A DNA stretch of 9,613 nt from a bacterium (GCA_027004335.1 JALTID010000141.1:1-9613); one strand, 5' to 3'; shown: positions 1 through 6,586, counted from the stretch's first letter. Numbers and translations are program-made. Notes: generated by a model not told the origin, from the sequence alone.

Positions 1-147
1 CTCTTCACCTACCCTGATAATTTCCTTACCGGGATCAAAAACATAACCAAAGATCTTTCCTGAAGACCAGTCATAGTCAAGAGAACCAACTTCATCTAAT
101 TTGCGTAAGATTTCTTCCCTGCTCAATCCTTTTTCAGGTAGTTCCAT
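1..147 (-). CDS. PLP-dependent group II decarboxylase (sphingosine-1-phosphate lyase-like), N-terminal part
   Basis: This is the first 49 codons of a minus-strand gene that runs off the left edge. It starts at ATG (147-145) and reads MELPEKGLSREEILRKL, then a DYDWSSGKIFGYVFDPG segment. From memory, this opening is typical of bacterial and archaeal PLP-dependent decarboxylases or aldolases of the sphingosine-1-phosphate lyase/glutamate decarboxylase group, often annotated 'aspartate aminotransferase family'. The PLP lysine and the catalytic core lie outside the window, so substrate cannot be judged. An AGGAG Shine-Dalgarno sequence about 8 bases upstream supports the start, and a sigma70-like promoter lies just beyond it. 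The gene is divergent from the pyruvate oxidoreductase operon. That it is a gene is near certain; the family call rests only on the N-terminus. Confidence 0.62.
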   Translation of the reverse strand, partial: MELPEKGLSREEILRKLDEVGSLDYDWSSGKIFGYVFDPGKEIIRVGEE

Positions 148-175
148 AGCACACTCCTTTTTCAGTTTGTGGTAA

Positions 176-204
176 ATTATAAACTAAAAATTTAAAAAGG
201 GCAA
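176..204 (-). promoter_or_regulatory. Sigma70-like promoter for the leftward decarboxylase gene
   Basis: On the minus strand a TTGCCC -35 element (204-199) is followed by a 17-base spacer and a perfect TATAAT -10 element (181-176). Transcription would start near 169, giving a leader of roughly 20 bases that contains the AGGAG ribosome binding site of the leftward gene. The prediction rests on consensus match and position. Confidence 0.6.
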
Positions 205-320
205 AGGGGAACCTGTTTAAAAAACGGAAATGTAACTATACATACTGAAACCTTATAAAAATTAGAAAGTAGTTCGTATGAATCTGGACTGAAACAAGCA
301 TGAGTCAATTCCATTTTTTC

Positions 321-350
321 TTCGCTATTTTTCAAAAAAAGTGTTATAAT
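321..350 (+). promoter_or_regulatory. Extended -10 promoter for the pyruvate oxidoreductase operon
   Basis: A perfect extended -10 element, TGTTATAAT (342-350), precedes the seven-gene operon. The best -35 candidate, TTCGCT (321-326) at 18 bases, is poor, as is common when the TGn extension is present. Transcription would begin near 357, leaving a leader of about 80 bases before the first gene. It is the only strong promoter-like sequence I see between the divergent genes on this strand. Confidence 0.6.
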
Positions 351-416
351 AAATTTAATAGTAATTGTTGTTTTAAAAGATTATAAAACCTCTTAGATGG
401 GGATGAGCTTTTTGTA

Positions 417-440
417 ATGGAACAGGTTCCAGAGCTATGA
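417..440 (+). other. Possible 7-codon leader ORF overlapping the first operon gene
   Basis: An ATG at 417 opens a frame reading MEQVPEL and stops at TGA (438-440). That stop overlaps the ATG of the first operon gene at 437 as ATGA, the same junction used between several genes further down the operon. The first gene itself has only a weak Shine-Dalgarno match, so coupling from this short frame could help its translation. The mini-ORF's own ribosome site (GGGG at 399-402) is also weak and rather distant. So short a frame can arise by chance. Confidence 0.25.
419..430. repeat. Small palindrome in the operon leader, echoed near the divergent promoter
   Basis: GGAAC-AG-GTTCC is a 5+5 base inverted repeat just before the first operon gene. 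Ten of its bases (AACAGGTTCC, 421-430) recur in inverted orientation as GGAACCTGTT at 208-217, next to the -35 element of the leftward promoter. A shared operator for the divergent genes is possible. A small RNA hairpin or chance are alternatives. Confidence 0.25.
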
Positions 441-982
441 TAGAGATCAGGTTTCACGGAAGAGGCGGTCAAGGTGCTGTTACATCTGCTGAGATACTTG
501 CTCAGGCAGCAATAGAGGAAGGTGAATATGCCACAGCTTTTCCCTCCTTTGGGTCCGAGCGAAGAGGCGCGCCTGTTTTAGCTTTTACCCGCATTGATAA
601 AGAACAGATCAAATTGAGAACAGGTATCTATCAGCCAGATATTGTGGTTGTTCTTGACCCTACATTGATAGAAAGTCATAATGTTGCAGAAGGTCTTAAG
701 AAAAATGGCCTTGTTGTGATCAATACAAAGAAACCTCCTGAATTCTGGAAGGAAGAGATTGGGGTCAACAGAGTATGTACGGTAAAAGCTACAGTTATTG
801 CTATGCAGGAACTTGGAGTCCCCATAACAAATATTATTATGCTGGGTGCGCTTCTCAAAGCTGAACCCTTGGTGAGGCCTGAGATGATTGAGAAGAGGAT
901 AAGAGAGAGATTTCCCCATATAGCTGAGAAAGAGGTTAGAGCCTTTGACAGAGCAATTAATGAAAGCAGGGTAATACAATGA
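437..982 (+). CDS. porG: Pyruvate:ferredoxin oxidoreductase, gamma subunit
   Basis: This 181-residue protein is the gamma subunit of a four-subunit 2-oxoacid:ferredoxin oxidoreductase. In the family the gamma domain forms part of the CoA-binding side of the enzyme, which oxidises pyruvate and CoA to acetyl-CoA and CO2 in the cytoplasm. The hallmark [10 protein letters not shown] lies at residues 7-16, followed by the usual [13 protein letters not shown] segment, and the length is normal. The ATG at 437 matches where family members begin, although its Shine-Dalgarno is weak. It is the first gene of the operon; its TGA overlaps the next start as ATGA. Specificity for pyruvate over another 2-oxoacid is inferred from the alpha subunit. 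Confidence 0.93.
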
Positions 983-1272
983 AACTATCGGAAAAGCCCA
1001 AATGGCAGGAACTTCCCCTCGCTGCAAGTATAGTTGAACCTGCAACAAGTCTTGAGTACAAAACAGGGGATTGGAAGACCTTAAAGCCAGTTGTTGACAC
1101 CACCAAGTGTATAAGATGTGCGACCTGCTATATTTTCTGTCCCGAAGCAGCTTATGAGGAAAATGAAGAGGGATACTTTCTTCCCAATTATGATTACTGT
1201 AAGGGTTGTGGAATTTGTGCAGTTGAATGTCCTGCCATGTGTATTCAAATGGTGGAGGAAGAGGCTGAGTAA
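979..1272 (+). CDS. porD: Pyruvate:ferredoxin oxidoreductase, delta subunit (2[4Fe-4S] ferredoxin)
   Basis: This 97-residue ferredoxin-like subunit carries electrons out of the oxidoreductase core. Two classical cluster motifs are visible: C44-x2-C47-x2-C50-x3-C54-P and C74-x2-C77-x2-C80-x3-C84-P, with one extra cysteine at 88. The roughly 40 residues before the first motif are the usual N-terminal arm of PorD-type subunits. An AGGG stretch about 8 bases upstream serves as ribosome site. The start overlaps the gamma gene by 4 bases, and the TAA shares its last base with the ATG of the alpha gene. By position it is the obvious electron exit towards either free ferredoxin or the NuoEFG-like proteins encoded downstream. 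Confidence 0.94.
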   Translation: MKLSEKPKWQELPLAASIVEPATSLEYKTGDWKTLKPVVDTTKCIRCATCYIFCPEAAYEENEEGYFLPNYDYCKGCGICAVECPAMCIQMVEEEAE

Positions 1273-2450
1273 TGGCACATAGAACAGGAATTGAGGTAAG
1301 TCTTGCGATAGCAGAAGCTGCCAGGCAGGCAGAAGTAGAGGTGATTTCTGCTTATCCAATTACCCCCCAGACTCATATAGTTGAAAGGCTTGCTAAGATG
1401 GTAGCTGATGGTGACCTTGAAGCTGATTTTATTACAGTTGAATCAGAACATACCGCCATGAGTGCAGCAGTTGGTGCATCTTTAGCGGGAGCAAGGGCAT
1501 TTACTGCTACATCGTCTCAAGGTCTGGCTCTAATGGACGAAATAGTCTACCTTGCTTCCAGTCTGAGAACTCCAGTGGTTATGGCACTTGCTAACAGAAG
1601 TCTTTCCGGACCTATTTCCATATGGAACGATCATTCAGATATTATGAATGTAAGAGATGCAGGCTGGATTTCTATTTTTGCCAATAATGGGCAGGAGGCG
1701 TATGATTTAACTCTCATGGCATATAAAATAGCTGAAGATCATAGGGTGTTGCTCCCCGTCATGATTTCATTTGATGGATTTATTCTAACTCATATGATTG
1801 AGCCAGTTTGTGTTTTTGATGATGAGGAAATTAAAGGTTATCTCCCACCTTTTAATCCTCCTTATAAGGCTGACCCTGAACATCCAGTTACATTTGGCCC
1901 GGTAGGGGTTCCAGATATTTACACTGAAGCAAAGAAACAGCAAGACTTTGCCATAAGGAGTTCTATCAGCGTAATAAAAGAAGTGTTTGCAGATTTTGAG
2001 AAAGAGTTTGGAAGGAAATACAAACCTGTAGAATCCTATATGGCTGAAGATGCAGATGTGATATTACTTTCTCAGGGATCAGTTTATGAAACAACTGAGA
2101 TAGCGGTTGATAGGTTGAGAAAAGAAGGTAAAAAGGTTGGGTCTGCTGAGGTTAGACTCTGGCGTCCCTTCCCATTTGAGGACCTGAGAAAAGCAGTTGC
2201 CAATGCGAAAGTCGTTGTGGTGCTTGATAGAGCTATATCTTTTGGTGGACAGCCTGGCCCGCTTTTAGGAGAAATTAGAAGTGCTTTGTATCCATTGGAG
2301 AAAAAACCTGGAGTGATCGGGGTGACAGCCGGGCTTGGAGGAAGGGATATAATGATTCAGGATTATGAAAAGATGTTTGAATATGGGTACAATTACCTTA
2401 AAACAGGTAAGGAACCTGAAGCAGTAACAATTGTGGGGTTAAGAGAATGA
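1272..2450 (+). CDS. porA: Pyruvate:ferredoxin oxidoreductase, alpha subunit
   Basis: This 392-residue alpha subunit holds the pyrimidine-binding domain for thiamine diphosphate and most of the 2-oxoacid pocket. Visible motifs are SAYPITPQT (residues 26-34), VESEH (56-60), TATSSQGLALM (78-88), ANRSLSGP (107-114) and, near the C-terminus, GLGGRD. T31 and R109 sit where the pyruvate-binding threonine and arginine occur in characterised pyruvate oxidoreductases, which favours pyruvate. A 2-oxoisovalerate-type enzyme cannot be fully excluded because the families are close. Length is typical for a split alpha subunit. The ATG overlaps the delta stop as TAATG, and the TGA overlaps the beta start as ATGA. 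Confidence 0.93.
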   Translation: MAHRTGIEVSLAIAEAARQAEVEVISAYPITPQTHIVERLAKMVADGDLEADFITVESEHTAMSAAVGASLAGARAFTATSSQGLALMDEIVYLASSLRTPVVMALANRSLSGPISIWNDHSDIMNVRDAGWISIFANNGQEAYDLTLMAYKIAEDHRVLLPVMISFDGFILTHMIEPVCVFDDEEIKGYLPPFNPPYKADPEHPVTFGPVGVPDIYTEAKKQQDFAIRSSISVIKEVFADFEKEFGRKYKPVESYMAEDADVILLSQGSVYETTEIAVDRLRKEGKKVGSAEVRLWRPFPFEDLRKAVANAKVVVVLDRAISFGGQPGPLLGEIRSALYPLEKKPGVIGVTAGLGGRDIMIQDYEKMFEYGYNYLKTGKEPEAVTIVGLRE

Positions 2451-3412
2451 TAAAGACTACAAGACCCAGAGAAGGCTTCCTTAATATCTTTGCCTATCAA
2501 ACTGTGACAAGAGAAGAATACTTTGTTAGAGGTCACAGAGCGTGTCAGGGTTGTGGTGCCGCTCTGGGATTAAGATTAATTATGAAGGAAGCAGGTCCAA
2601 ATACTATCGTGGTTAATGCTACAGGGTGCATGGAAATAATAAGTTCTCCCTACCCTTACACATCATGGGCTGTACCATGGATCCATGTTGCTTTTGAAAA
2701 TGCTGCCGCAGTTGCCAGTGGTGTTGAATCTGCGATTAAGATTTTGAGAAAAAAGGGGAAAATACCGGAAGATAAAGAAATAAATATCATTGTGTTTGGT
2801 GGTGATGGTGGTACAGCGGATATAGGAATTCAGGCATTATCAGGTGCATTGATAAGAGGTCATAAATTTCTCTATGTTTGTTACGATAATGAAGCATATA
2901 TGAATACAGGGGTTCAGGGTTCTTCTGCAACTCCCTATGGTGCATCAACTACCACCACTCCAGCAGGGAAGATGAGCATTGGGCAGGGATACTGGAAAAA
3001 GAATTTAGTGGAAATAACTGCTGCTCACAGGATTCCCTATGTGGCAACTGCATGTCCGAGCTATCCTCTTGATCTTATGAAAAAAGTAAGAAAAGCCCTT
3101 GATGCTGATGGACCTTCTTTTATTCACATGTTTTCAGTTTGTCCGACGGGGTGGGGAACTCCTCCTGAGCTTACCATAAGAATAGGAAGGCTTGCAGCGG
3201 AGACAGGAATGTTCCCACTTTATGAAATAGATCACGGAAAATATAAGTTGACACTGGACCTACCCAATGGGCTTAGACCCATTGAGGATTTTCTTAAAGT
3301 TCAGAAGCGCTTCAGGCACTTAACGAAGGAAGATATTGAAGTAATCCGTAATCGTGTTCAGGAGGAGTATGATAGATTGAAAAAAATGGAAAGATTTACT
3401 CAGGAAGAATGA
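2447..3412 (+). CDS. porB: Pyruvate:ferredoxin oxidoreductase, beta subunit (TPP-binding)
   Basis: This 321-residue beta subunit binds the diphosphate end of thiamine diphosphate and the proximal [4Fe-4S] cluster. Likely cluster ligands are C33 and C36 (CQGCGAALG), C61 (ATGCME) and C232 (SVCPTGW). The TPP/Mg signature is GGDGGTADIG (118-127) with YDNEAYMNTG (146-155). No residue looks missing, so the catalytic half of the system should be functional. It overlaps the alpha gene by 4 bases and the following NuoE-like gene by 4 bases. That tight junction joins the oxidoreductase genes directly to the NAD(H)-module genes. Confidence 0.94.
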   Translation: MIKTTRPREGFLNIFAYQTVTREEYFVRGHRACQGCGAALGLRLIMKEAGPNTIVVNATGCMEIISSPYPYTSWAVPWIHVAFENAAAVASGVESAIKILRKKGKIPEDKEINIIVFGGDGGTADIGIQALSGALIRGHKFLYVCYDNEAYMNTGVQGSSATPYGASTTTTPAGKMSIGQGYWKKNLVEITAAHRIPYVATACPSYPLDLMKKVRKALDADGPSFIHMFSVCPTGWGTPPELTIRIGRLAAETGMFPLYEIDHGKYKLTLDLPNGLRPIEDFLKVQKRFRHLTKEDIEVIRNRVQEEYDRLKKMERFTQEE

Positions 3413-3903
3413 AAATGCCTCAGCTTCCAGTTGAACCTGCAAAAGCAGTTTCTGAAATTTTAAGTCGGTATCACGGTGATCCTGCGAGGATGATAGAAAT
3501 TCTCCAGGACCTTCAGGAAATCTATAGGTATTTACCGAAAGAGGTCATTGAAGAAGTTTCTCATCAGACAGAGATCCCGATAAACAGGATTTATCATATT
3601 GCAACATTTTATAAAGCCTTTCATCTTGAACCGAGAGGTGAAACTATAATAACAGTATGCACAGGAACTGCCTGTCATGTGAGAGGTTCTTTCAGAACCC
3701 TGGATCTGCTTTCCGAACGTCTTGGCGTTAAACCTAATGAGACAAGTGGTGATTTGAAATATACTCTTGAAACAGTAGGTTGTGTAGGCGCATGTGCGCT
3801 TGGCCCTATAGTGATCATAAATGGGAAATACTATGGACATATGACTCCAGATAGGATGGACAGGGTACTTAAAAGGATGGGAATAATTGAGAAGTATTCG
3901 TAA
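3409..3903 (+). CDS. NuoE-like [2Fe-2S] thioredoxin-fold subunit (HoxE/HydC type)
   Basis: This 164-residue protein is of the 24-kDa complex I subunit family (NuoE, HoxE, and HydC of trimeric NAD-linked hydrogenases). An N-terminal helical part (about 1-75) contains YLPKEVIEEV and RIYHIATFYKAF. It leads into a thioredoxin-like fold with all four [2Fe-2S] ligands: C84 and C89 (CTGTACHVRG), C125 and C129 (GCVGACALGP). The start at 3409 overlaps the beta stop as ATGA with AGGAAG upstream; an in-frame ATG at 3415 is possible. Fused to nothing, it should pair with the NuoF-like product encoded next. In this context it would help pass electrons between flavin and the iron-sulfur chain. Confidence 0.92.
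   Translation: MKMPQLPVEPAKAVSEILSRYHGDPARMIEILQDLQEIYRYLPKEVIEEVSHQTEIPINRIYHIATFYKAFHLEPRGETIITVCTGTACHVRGSFRTLDLLSERLGVKPNETSGDLKYTLETVGCVGACALGPIVIINGKYYGHMTPDRMDRVLKRMGIIEKYS
3874..3880 (+). promoter_or_regulatory. Ribosome binding site that fixes a TTG start for the NuoF-like gene
   Basis: AGGATGG lies six bases upstream of TTG at 3887, inside the end of the NuoE-like gene. It supports this TTG as start codon despite a 17-base overlap. It gives the expected N-terminus, a short helix leading into a thioredoxin-like domain. Confidence 0.55.
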
Positions 3904-5755
3904 AAAAGAAGATCTCCTGAATTTATATGAAAATTTGCGGAAGGAGAGAGAGAAGCAAGGAAAGTTTATCTCTGTTTGTGTAGATACAGGATGTCTGGCC
4001 ACTGGTTCTGGAGCGGTTTTTTCTGCTCTCAAAGAGGAAATTGCAAAAGCGGGACTGAACCCTGAGGGGGAGGGAGTCAAAAAAATACTCAGGGGAACAG
4101 GCTCATTAGGTTTTGATAGTGAGAATCCAGTTGTTGTAATTTACCCTGAAAAAATATTTTATAGAAAAGTTAGGCCTGGAGACGCGAAATATATTGTACA
4201 TAAGACTCTTTTAAACGGTGAGATTATTGAGAGGCTTCTATATAAGGATCCTGAAACAAATGAACCAATTCCTTATCTGGATGATATCCCGTTTTATAAG
4301 CATCAGAAGCGTCTTCTGCTGGCAAATCATGGAATAATTGATCCTTTAAGCATTGAAGAATATATTTCAATAGGGGGATACCAGGCGCTTCTCAAAGCTC
4401 TTACGGAAATGGAACCACCCCAAATAGTGGAAGAGGTAAAAAAGTCAAAGTTGAGAGGGAGAGGAGGCGCAGGTTTTCCAACCGGAATCAAGTGGGAAGA
4501 TGCGGCTAAGAGGGATTCAGACATAAAGTATGTTATATGTAACGCTGATGAAGGTGATCCTGGTGCTTATATGGATAGGTCTTTGTTAGAGGGGGATCCG
4601 CATAGCGTAGTTGAAGGGATGATTATCGGTGCCTATGCAGTAGGTGCAAGCCACGGATATATTTATGTAAGAAGAGAATATCCAAAAGCTCTGGAAAGCG
4701 CTACAAAGGCAATAGAAGATGCACGGGAAGCAGGATTGCTGGGGGATAATATTCTGGGAACGGGTTTTTCTTTTGATATAGAAATAGCAAGGGGAGGAGG
4801 AGCTTTTGTTGCTGGAGAATCAACGGCTCTGATGGCTTCAATTGAGGGGAAGCCTGCTGAACCTCACACCAAATATATCCATGCTACGCAGGCTGGACTT
4901 TACAGTAAGCCTACAGTTTTAAATAATGTGGAGACATGGGCAAATGTTCCAATTATTATAAATAAAGGAGCTGACTGGTATGGAAATATAGGGACCGAGA
5001 AAAGCAAAGGAACCAAGATATTTTCCCTTGTTGGTGCTGTAAAGAACTCCGGGCTTGTAGAAGTTCCCATAGGAACAACTCTGAGGGAGGTAATCTTCGA
5101 TATCGGTGGTGGTATCGCCAGCGAGAAAAAGTTTAAGGCGGTACAAACAGGTGGACCATCGGGGGGGGTTCTCCCTGAATCTCTTCTGGACATGCCTATT
5201 GATTTTGATACATTAACGAAGGCTGGTTCAATGATGGGCTCAGGTGGTATGATTATCATGGATGAGCATACATGTATGGTGGATGTAGCTCGCTATTATA
5301 TTGATTTTCTTTCCAAAGAATCCTGTGGAAAATGTACCCCGTGCAGGGAAGGGCTCAGGCAGATGTTAGATATTCTCACCAGGATTACTCAGGGGGAGGC
5401 AACAATGGATGATCTTGACCTCCTTGAGGAACTTTCATATGTTGTTAAAGATGCGAGTTTATGTGGACTGGGTCAGACTGCTCCCAATCCAGTTCTTTCT
5501 ACTCTTAAATATTTTAGGGATGAATATGTAGCTCATGTAAGAGATAAACATTGCCCTGCCGGTGTCTGTGCTGCATTGATAGAATATGAGATCATTCCAG
5601 AAAAATGCACTGGTTGTCTTGCATGTAAGGTAAGATGTCCAGTGGGTGCAATTGAAGGGGAAAAAGGAGAAGTTCACAAAATAGATCCAGATAAGTGCAT
5701 AAGGTGTGGAATCTGCATGGAAGTGTGTACATTTGATGCAGTGAGGATAAAGTGA
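3887..5755 (+). CDS. NuoF-like NAD(H)/FMN subunit with C-terminal 2[4Fe-4S] ferredoxin domain (HydB/HndC type)
   Basis: This 622-residue flavoprotein exchanges electrons with NAD(H). Domain order: a thioredoxin-like domain (about 25-118); the FMN/NADH core with RGRGGAGFPTGIKW (190-203) and NADEGDPGAYMD (219-230); a SLBB-like segment; a [4Fe-4S] site at C480, C483, C486 and C526 (CGKCTPCREG, LCGLGQ); and a C-terminal ferredoxin with C574/577/580/584 and C604/607/610/614. This layout matches HydB/HndC-type subunits of NAD-linked or bifurcating hydrogenases rather than plain NuoF. One oddity is that the N-terminal [2Fe-2S] domain keeps C31 and C36 but has S73 and D77 where the second cysteine pair normally sits. 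It starts at TTG, overlapping the preceding gene by 17 bases. Bifurcation is possible but unproven. Confidence 0.93.
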   Translation: MRSIRKKEDLLNLYENLRKEREKQGKFISVCVDTGCLATGSGAVFSALKEEIAKAGLNPEGEGVKKILRGTGSLGFDSENPVVVIYPEKIFYRKVRPGDAKYIVHKTLLNGEIIERLLYKDPETNEPIPYLDDIPFYKHQKRLLLANHGIIDPLSIEEYISIGGYQALLKALTEMEPPQIVEEVKKSKLRGRGGAGFPTGIKWEDAAKRDSDIKYVICNADEGDPGAYMDRSLLEGDPHSVVEGMIIGAYAVGASHGYIYVRREYPKALESATKAIEDAREAGLLGDNILGTGFSFDIEIARGGGAFVAGESTALMASIEGKPAEPHTKYIHATQAGLYSKPTVLNNVETWANVPIIINKGADWYGNIGTEKSKGTKIFSLVGAVKNSGLVEVPIGTTLREVIFDIGGGIASEKKFKAVQTGGPSGGVLPESLLDMPIDFDTLTKAGSMMGSGGMIIMDEHTCMVDVARYYIDFLSKESCGKCTPCREGLRQMLDILTRITQGEATMDDLDLLEELSYVVKDASLCGLGQTAPNPVLSTLKYFRDEYVAHVRDKHCPAGVCAALIEYEIIPEKCTGCLACKVRCPVGAIEGEKGEVHKIDPDKCIRCGICMEVCTFDAVRIK

Positions 5756-6486
5756 TGGTTAAGATAACCATTGATGGGAAAAAAATTTCTGCGAAAGAAG
5801 GCGAGACTGTCTTAAAAGCTGCACAAAGAGCAGGAATTTTTATTCCTACTCTATGTAACAATGATGCAGTTAAACCCTATAGCGCATGCAGGATGTGTCT
5901 GGTTGAAGTTGCTAAAAATGGCAGAACCAAGCTCGTAACTTCCTGTGATTATCCCGTGGAGGAAGGAATTGAGGTAAATACAAATACGGAGCGGATCCAG
6001 AGAGACAGGAAGGTGATTCTGGAACTTTTAATTGCAAGAACAGGCGAAACACCTGAATTAAAAAAGCTTGCTGAAAAAGTAGGGGTTAAAGAGGTAAGAT
6101 TTAAAGTAAGAAACTTTGATGACTGCATACTTTGCGGACTTTGTGTTAGAGTATGTGACGAAGTGGTTGGGGCTCATGCTATTGGTTTCAGGGGAAGGGG
6201 CATGGAGCGAGAAGTAGTGCCACCTTTTGATGTAGAAAATGAGCAATGTCTTGCATGTGGTGCATGTGCGGAAATATGTCCAGTAAATATCATAGATATT
6301 TTTGAACACGACGGGACAAGAGAACTTCCAAAATGGCATAAAAAGTCCAGGCTTGTGGCATGCAGGGTTTGTGGGAAATACTTTGCTACTGAAGAAGAAA
6401 TTGAAATGATCAGGGCAAAGACTGGCTTACCCGACGAGATACTATATGTCTGCCCTGATTGTAGGGAACATAATTTTACTATTTAG
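5755..6486 (+). CDS. NuoG/HoxU-like iron-sulfur subunit without a catalytic domain
   Basis: This 243-residue protein (numbered from ATG 5755) resembles the N-terminal part of NuoG, HoxU and HydA. A plant-type [2Fe-2S] domain has C34, C45, C48 and C64. Next comes a stretch with no Cys or His, where an N3-type His/Cys cluster motif usually sits. Then come two [4Fe-4S] motifs, C124/127/130/134 and C165/168/171/175-P. The last 45 residues add CxxC pairs at 203/206 and 233/236, resembling a zinc ribbon or rubredoxin-like knuckle. There is no H-cluster or molybdopterin domain. It would link the flavin subunit to a partner, presumably the pyruvate oxidoreductase. ATG 5755 is preferred (GAGG 8 bases upstream); GTG at 5752 is the alternative. 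It is the last gene of the operon. Confidence 0.88.
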   Translation: MVKITIDGKKISAKEGETVLKAAQRAGIFIPTLCNNDAVKPYSACRMCLVEVAKNGRTKLVTSCDYPVEEGIEVNTNTERIQRDRKVILELLIARTGETPELKKLAEKVGVKEVRFKVRNFDDCILCGLCVRVCDEVVGAHAIGFRGRGMEREVVPPFDVENEQCLACGACAEICPVNIIDIFEHDGTRELPKWHKKSRLVACRVCGKYFATEEEIEMIRAKTGLPDEILYVCPDCREHNFTI

Positions 6487-6525
6487 CAAAGCTTATCCTT
6501 TTTTACAATAAGAGATTTTGATTGT

Positions 6526-6564
6526 GATAAGAAATTCGGCTATCATTAAATGATTTTTCTTATC
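6526..6564 (+). terminator. Nested dyad, probable weak terminator after the seven-gene operon
   Basis: GATAAGAAA (6526-6534) and TTTCTTATC (6556-6564) form a 9-base inverted repeat. It encloses a second one, ATCAT-TAA-ATGAT (6542-6554), which is followed by TTTTTCTT. The inner hairpin plus T-run could act as a weak intrinsic terminator for the rightward operon. The stems are AT-rich, so a regulatory role or chance remains possible. Nothing better resembling a terminator lies between 6487 and 6586. Confidence 0.35.
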
Positions 6565-6586
6565 TTACCTGATCTTGCATATTGGT

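Noticed and set aside
244-295. Direct repeat ACTGAAAC at 244-251 and 288-295, 44 bases apart, upstream of the operon promoter
   Set aside because: An 8-base match within a 290-base AT-rich region is expected by chance about as often as not. No further copies or symmetry support an activator site.
148-436. Riboswitch or structured leader before the operon
   Set aside because: The leader of about 80 bases is AT-rich. Apart from the small GGAAC/GTTCC palindrome I could not find paired arms resembling a known riboswitch.
578-1048. Minus-strand open frame of 156 codons opposite porG/porD
   Set aside because: It lies opposite well-conserved genes, has no recognisable domain and is a composition shadow. 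The same holds for the other long antisense frames under 1081-1359, 3532-4080, 4900-5259, 5459-5861 and 6058-6339.
3409-6486. Part of a full respiratory complex I or an [FeFe] hydrogenase
   Set aside because: No membrane subunits are present, and the NuoG-like protein ends after its cluster domains with no H-cluster motifs or molybdopterin-like domain. Only the NAD(H) module is present here.
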